A DNA stretch of 40,528 nucleotides, from contig JAPYPR010000018.1 in NCBI GenBank assembly GCA_029937545.1, forward strand, positions 1 to 40,528. Direction: 5' to 3'. Positions 23,101 to 29,543 of this stretch are shown piece by piece. Position 1 is the first letter of the stretch, and each line of letters opens with the position of its first letter. The notes beneath the pieces were generated by a model. The model worked only from the letters and a program-made list of their open reading frames with translations, made no database searches and was not told the origin of the DNA. A program made the position numbers and the translations under genes. Origin of the DNA: Erythrobacter sp. (GTDB lineage: Bacteria > Pseudomonadota > Alphaproteobacteria > Sphingomonadales > Sphingomonadaceae).

Positions 23101-24359
23101 CTGACCGTCCGCTCGGGCAGGTGCGGAACGTGGTTGGGGATGGGGGCGGGGATCGAGCCCATCGCCACCGATTCGACAAGCGCCGTCGGGTGTTCGCCAG
23201 CGGCGGTGAACACGATCCGGCTCGGCCGATAGGGCAGATAGACGCCGGTCTGTTCCAACAACGCGGCGGGAGTCTCGAGCGCCTCGTAGGCGACCGGCAG
23301 GACGTTGTTGCGCACGGGTGCGCGGAAGGTTCGCGGCTCGGCGGGCTTTGCCCGACGGGCACTGCCGAACAAGGACACCGCCTTGGGCGCAGCGGGGGAG
23401 GGGGCTCGTTCGGGGATGAGGGCACAGCGCGGGGTCGGCTCGACAGTGTCGAGCAGCTCGGCCGTGGTCTGGCGCTGGATGGTCGACGGAAGACGATCGC
23501 CGGGGATCTTGTCCATCACGTAGAGACGGACGGCGATGCCCGTGCCGTGCTTCGTGTAGGCACGGTCCAGTCGGAGCGACGTGCGCACCGTCATCGGTGC
23601 CAGCGTCGTCTTGAGAATGTCGCACATTTTCGCGGAGGTGGTGAACCAGTCGGGCATGATCGCGACCAGGCGGCCTCCGCCCCGCAGATGCCGGATCGCT
23701 GCGGCGAGGTGGCGGACCGCTGCAAGATGGTCGGCACCGCGCCCAAGCGAACGCGAGAACGGCGGGTTCATCAGGATGAGGGAAGGGCGCGCCGATTTTG
23801 CCAGCAGCGTCGGAATAGCAGCGCCGTCGTGCCCGGTGATGACGGTGCCCGGAAAGCTGTCGGCAAGTCGCGACCGGCGTGCGGGATCGAGCTCGTTGAG
23901 ATGCAGTTCCTTCACGCGCGGAAGATGAGCGACCAAAAGGCCGTTGCCGGCGCTCGGTTCGAGGACAATGTCGTCAGGCAGGGGCTGCGCGAGATAGACA
24001 GCCATCGCGGCGAGATCGGCGGGCGTCGAGAATTGCTGCCAGTCCAGCTGATCCTCGCTGCGAACTGTCTGGGTCGGCATGCGGGAGGCGAGGGCGATCG
24101 CCGTTTCGATCGTGGTGCGGTCGGGCGCTCCACAAGTCCGTTCGCGGAGTGCGAGCACCTGAGCGTGTTCGAGGATTTCGAAGCTGTCTCGCTGGCTCCA
24201 CTTGCCGTCGGCATCGGATCCGCCGTGGGTGGTCTTCATCGCATCGTTCAGCACGGCGCGGGTGATGGCCTGGTCGGCAAGGATCAGCTCGGCCAAGGTG
24301 CGGGCGGCGGCAAGTGGCGGCGAGCGGCGCTGTTCGGCCGCGTCGAAGAGATCGGACAT
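20118..24359 (-). CDS. Methyltransferase-helicase fusion (Strawberry-notch type)
   Basis: 1413 residues from ATG at 24359 (AGGAG upstream). Residues ~100-290 are a class I methyltransferase: motif I VLEPSAGNGLL (132-142) and motif IV NPPF (198-201), the signature of N6-adenine (amino) DNA methylases. Residues ~440-1400 are a superfamily 2 helicase of the Strawberry-notch group: Walker A GDGTGAGKGR (472-481), DEAH box (579-582), SATGASEV (motif III region) and an arginine-finger segment QGLGRTHRTHQ near 980. Such fusions are found on plasmids and phages. They probably remodel and modify DNA on entry or during replication; activity has not been shown here. Between the primase and ParB-like genes in one operon. 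Confidence 0.9.
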   Translation of the reverse strand: MSDLFDAAEQRRSPPLAAARTLAELILADQAITRAVLNDAMKTTHGGSDADGKWSQRDSFEILEHAQVLALRERTCGAPDRTTIETAIALASRMPTQTVRSEDQLDWQQFSTPADLAAMAVYLAQPLPDDIVLEPSAGNGLLVAHLPRVKELHLNELDPARRSRLADSFPGTVITGHDGAAIPTLLAKSARPSLILMNPPFSRSLGRGADHLAAVRHLAAAIRHLRGGGRLVAIMPDWFTTSAKMCDILKTTLAPMTVRTSLRLDRAYTKHGTGIAVRLYVMDKIPGDRLPSTIQRQTTAELLDTVEPTPRCALIPERAPSPAAPKAVSLFGSARRAKPAEPRTFRAPVRNNVLPVAYEALETPAALLEQTGVYLPYRPSRIVFTAAGEHPTALVESVAMGSIPAPIPNHVPHLPERTVSERLLSASQLETVVYAGSAWTQWIPGSFRPDKEGVGLLLDENGARYRKGFFLGDGTGAGKGRQVAAVVLDNWLQGRRRAIWISKNEPLLDDARRDWTALGGIAADVQSLSRWKIDQPITLDEGVLFVSYPTLRSMRGDASRLEQIIQWAGDDFEGVIAFDEAHEMGGVAGGEGAMGTKKGSQQGIAGVLLQNRLPAARVLYASATGASEVNNLAYAVRLGLWGPETAFANREAFISSIRQGGIAAMELVARDMKATGLYMARALSFAGVEYEILRHELTEEQIAIYDTYADAWSIIHRNMEAALELTGVVDELDKSTLNSGAKAAARSRFESTKQRFFGQVLLAMKLPTVIAAVEQHIADGTSVVLQLVTTAESILTRRLNELSPEERADPEIELSPIEYVIDYLTRAFPTRQMETYTDDTGEVRSRPMFDAAGNPVVNPEAEAKRAELIERLCALPPIKAALDAILERFGHDNVAEVTGRTKRLVPTGHGGQKLETRTTRSTQADAAAFMEGTKRILIFSDAGGTGRSYHASLDVPNQQQRVHLLLEPGWRADRAIQGLGRTHRTHQACSPLFRPVTTSCKGELRFTSTIARRLDSLGALTRGQRQTGGQNLFDPADNLESDYAKSALITWFHLLVGGKLTSIDFAEFTERTGLELTDSDGILKEDLPPIQRWLNRLLALPIGLQNLIFDEFLALVETRVAAAREAGTLDVGVETMPVETATVLEDTVLRTDPVSGATSHLLTIEVARRRHPVSLERAIRIAESDSTARFLRNGRSGKVALSTKARSGMTDDGTSVPRIELMRPTRREYLREFDMFESAWEPCSRKTFEEGWTTEAEEAATRLDHETVQLATGLLLPIWSALPSDHLEVNRIVDAEGRSWLGRIVFPKDVAKLLTTLGVEQTSSLTPAQITTAVVGGSAMPIQRPFPCELKRSRVNGSPRIEIVGAPASQLPWLKSLGCFSEIISYRTRVFVPAERAPEIIERLVTSTNPEAA

Positions 24360-24428
24360 GGGACGGGACTCCTGGGCTGGCCCGATGCAGATCACACCAG
24401 GCTCAAGTCTCCCGTTCCCTCTCCCCTT

Positions 24429-25268
24429 TCACTGATCCGCCAGGACTTCGGCCCAATCGCCGTATCGTCTTGGCGGCGGCATTCGCCGGACTGTCAGGCC
24501 CTGATCGCGATATGCGCGAAATGCGATTCCGCCAGCTTTGCGGCCTTCGCGCCCGTTGTCTTCGGCGAGGATCACGCACGACACAGTCGAAGGAACGCTG
24601 AGGAGACCGAGGCGCTTGGCTCCAAGGGCGGCCCAGCAGGGAACGCCGTGCAGCTGCATGAAGGCCGACGCGTCCTCGTAGCCCTCCGCGATCGCGAGCG
24701 TGTCGGTGACCGGCATGCCGCGCCAGCTTCCCGTCCCGGTCTCGCCGATGAGCATTTTGTCGAGATAGCCGCCGCGTTCGAGGTCCAGGAAAATGCGCTG
24801 GATCGCTGTGATCCCGACGTCGTTGCGAACGCCGACGAGCAGCGCGGGCAGGAAGACCGTGAGCGGCTTGGCGCCTTTCGGACACCGGGGATGATAGCGC
24901 AGGTCGGCAAAGCGTGGGTCGAGGCGCCGCCCCAGCAGATAGCGTTCGGCCGCGGTACCGGCGATCGGCCGACCTTCGCTCCACATTCGCGTGATGAGCA
25001 GTCCTGGGTCGCGCGGCTCGGTGATCACAGGGCGGGAATAGGTCTGTCCCGGTCGAACCCTGCGCAATTCGCGAAGCACATCGTCCGAGGCACAGCCGGC
25101 GAAACAGTGGACGAGGATCCCGCTGTCACCCTGTCGAAGCGATAGGCTGGCTTCCCCGTCGGCATGGCTCGGGCAGCGGCACATGGCCGTCGCGCCGTGC
25201 CACTTCCCGCCGAGCGCGCCGACAAGGTTGACCAGTTCCTGGGTGGGCGGTCGAGCAGTAATCGGCAT
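24429..25268 (-). CDS. Toprim-domain primase
   Basis: 279 residues; strong AAAGGAGG before the ATG at 25268. An N-terminal zinc ribbon is visible as CRCPSHADGEASLSL and HCFAGC (C30/C32, H35, C55, C59), as in DnaG- and phage-type primases. The Toprim catalytic domain has IAEGYEDA (193-200, E195) and LAEDNGREGRKA (234-245, D236). The protein is shorter than DnaG and lacks a helicase-interaction domain, typical of plasmid and phage Toprim primases. It likely primes the complementary strand after transfer or plasmid replication. First gene of the operon that continues with the Strawberry-notch and ParB-like genes. Confidence 0.9.
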   Translation of the reverse strand: MPITARPPTQELVNLVGALGGKWHGATAMCRCPSHADGEASLSLRQGDSGILVHCFAGCASDDVLRELRRVRPGQTYSRPVITEPRDPGLLITRMWSEGRPIAGTAAERYLLGRRLDPRFADLRYHPRCPKGAKPLTVFLPALLVGVRNDVGITAIQRIFLDLERGGYLDKMLIGETGTGSWRGMPVTDTLAIAEGYEDASAFMQLHGVPCWAALGAKRLGLLSVPSTVSCVILAEDNGREGRKAGGIAFRAYRDQGLTVRRMPPPRRYGDWAEVLADQ

Positions 25269-25405
25269 CGTCGCCTCCTTTCGCCCGCTCAGACCCCTCT
25301 CTGTCTTTGGCCTCGGTGCGATCCTCGGACTGGGGAGGGGGGCGGAATTATTTTCCGGATTGACCAGGAAGCCAAGAACCGGCCTTTTCTATCACGGAGG
25401 GCGGG

Positions 25406-26290
25406 ATGATGAAGATCTCATTCGCAACTGTTCTGTTGGCGTCAGCGGTTATCGCAGGTCCGGTCAGTGCTCAGCAAGTTCAGCTCATGAACTTCGACGG
25501 AGCCGAGCCCGGCGTAGTCCTGAATGTGGGGCCGTCGCCGCGTACCGAAGTGCCACCTGCTGGAGTCCAATCGCTGGAGAATGCGCTCGCGACCGATTTC
25601 GGAGCGATCGGTGCGCCAGTTCTTCAGGATGCCAATTACATCGTCGAGCCTTCGCGAATCGACGTTCCGCTGTGGATGCGGAGCGGCGTCCCGACAGGGC
25701 GCATGATGATCCCGTCGGTGGGTTCGCTCGGAAGCGTTGCGGGCAACTGCGCGCAGCCGGTCTATCGGCCGCGAGGTGATCTCGCCGCAAGCACCGAGCA
25801 GCGACGAGCTGCCCTGTTTCCGTTGATCGCCGCGATCGCGTGCGAGCAGAACATCCCCGTCGGTCTCTTCGACGCGCTGGTCGCCCAAGAGAGCCGGTAC
25901 AATCGCACGGCGCTCTCACCGGTGGGCGCGATGGGTCTGGCGCAACTCATGCCGGGCACCGCACGTTATCTCGGGGTGAGCGACCCCTGGGACGTTGTCC
26001 AGAACCTCCGCGGCGGTGCGAAGTACCTGCGGGAGCAACTTGACGAGTTCGGCCGTGTCGATCTCGCGCTAGCTGCGTACAATGCGGGGCCGGGGCGGGT
26101 TCGCCAGCGGCGCGCGGTGCCACGGATTCTCGAGACACTGAACTACGTCGCGACCATCACGAGCGCGTGGAGCGGTGCAACCCGGCAGGTCGAGCTCGTT
26201 CGTGCCGATCAACCGTCAGTCGTGCAAAACCCATTCAGGCAAGCCGCTGTCCTGGCCTACACATCGCCGAGCACCGCGAACCCGATGTGA
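25406..26290 (+). CDS. Lytic transglycosylase, conjugation-associated
   Basis: 294 residues with a Sec signal peptide (MMKISFATVLLASAVIAG, cleavage near VSA-QQ at 22). The SLT domain covers ~137-260: catalytic E162 in VAQESRYNRTALS, SPVGAMGLAQLMPGTARYLG (171-190) and AAYNAGPG (223-230). It cleaves peptidoglycan in the periplasm to open a passage for the mating apparatus (VirB1/TraG-like role). GGAGGGCGGG precedes the ATG. A region of ~100 residues between signal and SLT domain is unassigned. The 3' end overlaps a convergent small membrane gene by 34 bp. Confidence 0.92.
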   Translation: MMKISFATVLLASAVIAGPVSAQQVQLMNFDGAEPGVVLNVGPSPRTEVPPAGVQSLENALATDFGAIGAPVLQDANYIVEPSRIDVPLWMRSGVPTGRMMIPSVGSLGSVAGNCAQPVYRPRGDLAASTEQRRAALFPLIAAIACEQNIPVGLFDALVAQESRYNRTALSPVGAMGLAQLMPGTARYLGVSDPWDVVQNLRGGAKYLREQLDEFGRVDLALAAYNAGPGRVRQRRAVPRILETLNYVATITSAWSGATRQVELVRADQPSVVQNPFRQAAVLAYTSPSTANPM

Positions 26291-26532
26291 TGAGCGTATA
26301 GGCCGGCGATCAGGAGAATGACCGGAGCCCCAGTCAGGTAATTGACCTGCCATCGCCACCACAGTTTGGGTGCCGCCAAGACCCGATCGCGCCACGTCGA
26401 GAAGGGCAGCTGCAACGTGCCGGTTCGGAGATCGTAACCGGTCTTCGCGACAGCACAAACGGCGCACATCGCTACGACCAAACCGACGCCCGCGTAGAGC
26501 GAAAGCCATGCCTGATAGGTAGCAACGGGCAT
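26257..26532 (-). CDS. Small membrane protein, 91 residues
   Basis: Starts MPVATYQAWLSLYAGVGLVV. Two membrane helices are visible, ~10-32 (LYAGVGLVVAMCAVCAVAK) and ~68-88 (APVILLIAGLYAHHIGFAVL), joined by a Trp/Arg-rich loop (STWRDRVLAAPKLWWRWQV). Not recognised. Converges on and overlaps the transglycosylase gene by 34 bp, and the ribosome site is weak, so it is a likely but not certain gene. Placed between repC and the transglycosylase, it might belong to the transfer apparatus. Confidence 0.55.
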   Translation of the reverse strand: MPVATYQAWLSLYAGVGLVVAMCAVCAVAKTGYDLRTGTLQLPFSTWRDRVLAAPKLWWRWQVNYLTGAPVILLIAGLYAHHIGFAVLGDV

Positions 26533-26610
26533 TGTCGTCGATGAGCCTCGCGGTTGTTGTACCGTTAACCGTCATATCGCCCAATGGTTTCTCGCTGGTT
26601 GACAGATGGC

Positions 26611-27972
26611 TCACAGGCTCGGGCCCGTTTTACTCTTCACGCGATGCAAACCCAACGATTCGCGGCGGCCAAAGAGCGTGTGCCCGATGTTGAGGTCATC
26701 CTCGCGCGCGCGTTTCAGCATTCCGCGGAAGTAGATCTCGGTGGTCCGACGGATGTCGCCTTGGACGAAGTGCTGTCCCGCGATGAGGAGGCACAGGGCG
26801 GTTGCATCAGCCCCGATCGCCTTCACGGCTCGATCGACCGTGTTGGCCTCGACCTTGATCATCGCGCCGATCGCAAAGGCGGTACGGCGCATATCGCGCT
26901 CTTTGATCTGCACCAGACCGTCGATGAAGGGGAAGAGGTGAGGGACTTCGGTCCATTCAAACCCGCTTCTCTTGATCCCGAACCGGTCGTCCTGTTCCGA
27001 CGCTTGAGACGACGGACCACGATCGCCGCTACGTCCTTCTGCCAAGCCATCTACAGTGACTGACGTTGAGTGATCGTTTGTATAGGCGGGAACAGACTCG
27101 TCTCGTTGGACCGGACCATTTTCGTCCCGTGGCAGTTCGCGATCGCGAGGGATCGCCTGTGAGAGAAGGCCGTGGAGAAGCGCTTCGGCGTGTTCGGCGG
27201 CGGCCTGAAGGCGCTCCAGACGCCCCTTGCGCGAGTTGTCGCGTTCCTTCGCGAGATCGGCCGCCTTGCCCTCGGCTAGTACGGCATCCTCGGTGCCAAT
27301 GGCGCCCGACAGGAGTATGCGCCTGATCGCCTCGAGGGCCACCGTGATCCGCTGGGGCAACTCGCAGCGCAGTCGCAGCCGTTCGTGTTCCTCGTCGACG
27401 AGCAGTTCGATCGCATCGACCAGGAAAATGAGAGGGGCGAGGGTCCAACCCGAAGCATCGACCGTGCCGTCGAATCTGCGGCGCCAATGCCGTCGGCCGT
27501 TGCGTTTGCTGTTCCAGCGCATGACCAGGCCGTGCTTCTCCAGCTGGCGGAACATCCGGCCCGGGTTCTGTAGGCCGGTGCGTTCCTGCAGCTGCGCGTC
27601 GTCAATCCCCACGACTGGCCCGGTCGGAGACCAGAAGTCCGCATCGCAAGCTGTGAGCTTCAGGAGCGAGACGATATTGCGCCATTCGCTGCGCGTTGAC
27701 GGGTGCGAGACCGTGCCATGCCGTTCGAGAAACAGCGCGGCGCGAAGGACGCGATCGCGGACGGCCTTCCCGCGCGCGGCGTCTGGGATTGCCGGGAGCA
27801 TGGCAAGTCGCGCGCCGACGAGGCCCTCCCACTCGGCTCTGTCGCCGCCAGTTTTAATCGGCGCCGGAAGCTCCAGCCCGAGAGGTTCACAATCGAACAT
27901 CGGGAGGATCGGCAACAGGCTTCCAATTCCTCCTGATACGCCCCTGCGGACATCGTTTTCGGCAATGCTCAT
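26611..27972 (-). CDS. repC: RepC-type plasmid replication initiator
   Basis: 453 residues from ATG at 27972 with GGGAGCGAAGGG upstream; the open frame extends 49 codons further but without a ribosome site. The N-terminal half carries the RepC pattern: a winged-helix region with LQERTGLQNPGRMFRQLEKH, then NSKRNGRRHWRRRFDGTVDA and GWTLAPLIFLVDAIE, corresponding to the family segment NGKR..R...G.I..A.GFDLSPL..R. The C-terminal part (DRAVKAIGADATALCLLIAG, then DIRRTTEIYFRGMLKRARED) matches the closing helix where RepC proteins have GGYLR.L...A. In repABC plasmids RepC is the initiator and the origin lies within its own gene. No RepA/RepB of that family adjoins it; the par locus here is of another type 10 kb away. 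Confidence 0.85.
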   Translation of the reverse strand: MSIAENDVRRGVSGGIGSLLPILPMFDCEPLGLELPAPIKTGGDRAEWEGLVGARLAMLPAIPDAARGKAVRDRVLRAALFLERHGTVSHPSTRSEWRNIVSLLKLTACDADFWSPTGPVVGIDDAQLQERTGLQNPGRMFRQLEKHGLVMRWNSKRNGRRHWRRRFDGTVDASGWTLAPLIFLVDAIELLVDEEHERLRLRCELPQRITVALEAIRRILLSGAIGTEDAVLAEGKAADLAKERDNSRKGRLERLQAAAEHAEALLHGLLSQAIPRDRELPRDENGPVQRDESVPAYTNDHSTSVTVDGLAEGRSGDRGPSSQASEQDDRFGIKRSGFEWTEVPHLFPFIDGLVQIKERDMRRTAFAIGAMIKVEANTVDRAVKAIGADATALCLLIAGQHFVQGDIRRTTEIYFRGMLKRAREDDLNIGHTLFGRRESLGLHRVKSKTGPSL

Positions 27973-28090
27973 CCCTTCGCTCCCTCGCGATCGAGGAGCG
28001 GCCGCAGACACAGGCCATCGCCGCGAAAACCACGGTTCAGACTTGCCATTTGTCGGGCGGGAGCCTAGGTAGGCGATGCGTATTTCAGCT

Positions 28091-28161
28091 GGGGACGACC
28101 CAACCGGTCGCTCTCCCAAGCGTCACCCTCACAAAGCCCGGCCACTGGCCGGGTTTTTTTT
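28091..28161 (+). ncRNA. Candidate counter-transcribed RNA in the repC leader
   Basis: Antisense to the repC mRNA leader, about 120-190 bp upstream of the repC start, the plus strand holds a stem-loop (CGACC-CAACC-GGTCG at 28096-28110) followed by a strong rightward terminator (28137-28161). repABC plasmids encode a short antisense RNA of this layout just upstream of repC that lowers RepC synthesis. The 5' end and promoter cannot be placed; no convincing -35/-10 is visible. Boundaries are therefore approximate. Confidence 0.4.
28137..28161 (+). terminator. Rightward Rho-independent terminator in the repC leader
   Basis: CCCGGCC-ACT-GGCCGGG (28137-28153) followed by eight T (28154-28161). No plus-strand protein gene precedes it, which is the main reason to suspect a short antisense transcript. 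The rest of the gene-free stretch 27973-28363 holds inverted repeats (28243-28275) and a bidirectional terminator. Confidence 0.9.
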
Positions 28162-28242
28162 GGTCTGTGGCCGTTCCCTCCTTCTTCCTTCGACATGCCG
28201 ACCAGGTTCCGGTCGGCGGCTCATTCGGCGGTTCGCGAGCAG

Positions 28243-28275
28243 GCACAGCTCAGCTGTGCGCAAAATCGCTTGCGC
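28243..28275. promoter_or_regulatory. Paired palindromes in the repC upstream region
   Basis: GCACAGCT-C-AGCTGTGC (28243-28259) is a perfect 8-1-8 palindrome. It is followed by GCGCAA-N6-TTGCGC (28258-28275). The minus strand of the latter contains GCGCAAGC, the core of the 12-bp repeats near parA. They lie upstream of the antisense RNA region, where a repC promoter or origin-proximal operator would be expected. Confidence 0.5.
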
Positions 28276-28333
28276 CAAATCCGGTCTGTCTCTATGAGGG
28301 GCGTCGACAGGACGATCCTCCAGACAGGATTTC

Positions 28334-28365
28334 AAAAAAGGCCCGGCGGCAACCGGGCCTTTTTT
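28334..28365. terminator. Bidirectional Rho-independent terminator
   Basis: AAAAAA-GGCCCGG-CGGCAA-CCGGGCC-TTTTTT, a 7-bp GC stem (28340-28359) extended by A/T pairing on both sides, so it can stop transcription from either direction. On the minus strand it overlaps the stop codon of the small ribbon-helix-helix gene and insulates repC from it. Confidence 0.92.
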
Positions 28366-28591
28366 ATTGCATCCCAAGCTCCATCTTGGCGCTGTCCGCC
28401 GGCAAGCGGGCATCGTCTAAGGTGCCGTGGATTAGGTGAAGCAACACCTCGTTGCGGGACTCCGCTCCGAGGGCTGTCTTAAGCCGATCGATCCGCTCGA
28501 CAGTCTGGCTGGGCAAGCAGACTTCCAGGAATTTGAATCCCTGATCGCGCAGCTGGCTGCGTTGCTGGCGTTTTTGCTGAGCTGATGCCAC
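28364..28591 (-). CDS. Small ribbon-helix-helix regulator
   Basis: 75 residues, GTG start at 28591 with GGAGG five bases upstream. Residues ~19-56 (FKFLEVCLPSQTVERIDRLK, then SRNEVLLHLIHGTL) show the strand-helix-helix arrangement of CopG/Arc-type DNA-binding proteins; the N-terminus is basic and Gln-rich. Such proteins control plasmid copy number or conjugation genes, usually binding palindromes in their own promoters. Two palindromes sharing the core ACTAGT lie 37-64 bp upstream of the start. The stop codon lies inside a bidirectional terminator. Confidence 0.75.
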   Translation of the reverse strand: MASAQQKRQQRSQLRDQGFKFLEVCLPSQTVERIDRLKTALGAESRNEVLLHLIHGTLDDARLPADSAKMELGMQ

Positions 28592-28627
28592 AGGTACCTC
28601 CGCCTGACGTCCCGTTCGAATCCAACG

Positions 28628-28655
28628 GAACTAGTTCAGACTCGGGACTAGTCCC
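28628..28655. promoter_or_regulatory. Twin ACTAGT palindromes, candidate operator
   Basis: GAACTAGTTC (28628-28637) and GGGACTAGTCCC (28644-28655), both perfect palindromes with the same ACTAGT centre, 17 bp apart centre to centre. They sit between the HTH gene (stop 28685) and the start of the ribbon-helix-helix gene, as expected for an autoregulatory operator. Confidence 0.6.
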
Positions 28656-28684
28656 TGCGCAACCAGCTGGCAAGTAAGGATCTG

Positions 28685-29173
28685 TTAACCTGCGGCCTGC
28701 TGACGGGCGGGCGAGTGCAGATGCACCGAAAACTGCTCGACGACGCTGTGACCAGCCTCGCGCGCGACGCGCTCGATGGTCGGCTTCGAGAAGGCGGCAA
28801 ATATCGCGCGCTTGTCTGCGTCCTCATCGGCGTCGAGCGTGGTCACCAGATCCTGCAGGAACACCACCGCGGCATGGGAAGCGTTCTTGAAAGCGGGATC
28901 GAAATAGAGATCGCCGTTGCCGGCAATCTCGATCGCCAGGAACAACCGCGCGCGGTCGAGGGCGAAGAGTTCGATCAGAAGATTCGCGATCTTGGAGCAG
29001 ATCGGCGCACGTCCGTTGCGGATCTTGCTGACGAGACTGGTCCCGCGCCCAATAAAGGCAGCGACCTCGGCGTTGGTGATATTCTGGCGGTGCCAAGCCT
29101 CGAGAATCACATGCTTATAGGCCTCGAGCAGGGCGACGTTGTGTGGCGAGACTAGGAAAGCGTGACCGGGCAT
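28685..29173 (-). CDS. HTH (Cro/CI-like) transcriptional regulator, divergent from tra
   Basis: 162 residues; AGGGGG precedes the ATG at 29173. Residues ~20-65 (AWHRQNITNAEVAAFIGRGT, then SLVSKIRNGRAPI) form a helix-turn-helix like that of the XRE family, with SKI as recognition-helix residues. The C-terminal ~100 residues are helical with DLVTTLDADEDADKRAIFAA. The gene has a well-placed TTGACA (29225-29220 on the minus strand) with CATTTT 18 bp further. Its divergent arrangement with the tra operon, sharing a promoter region full of palindromes, suggests control of transfer. Family assignment moderate. Confidence 0.75.
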   Translation of the reverse strand: MPGHAFLVSPHNVALLEAYKHVILEAWHRQNITNAEVAAFIGRGTSLVSKIRNGRAPICSKIANLLIELFALDRARLFLAIEIAGNGDLYFDPAFKNASHAAVVFLQDLVTTLDADEDADKRAIFAAFSKPTIERVAREAGHSVVEQFSVHLHSPARQQAAG

Positions 29174-29543
29174 AAAGCGACCCCCTAACGCTCTTAAAAT
29201 GACGAACGGGGGGCGTGGCTGTCAACCAAAAAGGCGACGCGAATCACGATTCGTCGTGCCCTTCTACGCAATATAATTGCAATAGAAAGCACGTTCTGGC
29301 GTGTCGAGGAATTTTCTTCCTAGGGGGTCGGAAACGGACTGCTTGGCCTAAGAACAAAGCTCCTCAAAGTGCGAAACCAACTGCTCTCCTTGAGAGCCAA
29401 TTTCCCAAGGTGGGGAAGGGGGCTGCCAAGGTGCGACGAGTCGAGTCGCTCGACCCCTCAATACGATTGAACCGCGAAAAGGTTTCCCGTTCCCTAACGA
29501 CGGCTTCGCAATCCTGCGCGAGCTTAAACCTGGGGAACTGCAA
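29174..29543. promoter_or_regulatory. Divergent control region of the HTH gene and tra operon
   Basis: This 370-bp gene-free stretch holds a minus-strand promoter for the HTH gene (TTGACA complement at 29220-29225), the palindrome CGAATC-AC-GATTCG (29240-29253), the palindrome GCAAT-ATA-ATTGC (29268-29280) that covers a perfect TATAAT (29272-29277) facing tra, and GTCGAG-TCG-CTCGAC (29440-29454). No good -35 precedes the TATAAT, so activation or an alternative start is possible. A transfer origin could lie here but I cannot identify a nick motif. One 110-codon frame (29215-29547) is judged spurious. Confidence 0.6.

Noticed and set aside
21402..25145. Two long plus-strand open frames (21402-23087, 561 codons; 23121-25145, 674 codons)
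   Set aside because: They lie opposite the Strawberry-notch and primase genes, whose catalytic motifs are intact. Long antisense frames are expected at this GC content; the translations are Arg/Gly-rich and show no domains.
15801..27972. Complete repABC operon
   Set aside because: The ParA and its partner are small type Ib-like proteins located 10 kb from repC, and the 699-residue ParB-like protein does not resemble RepB in length or context.
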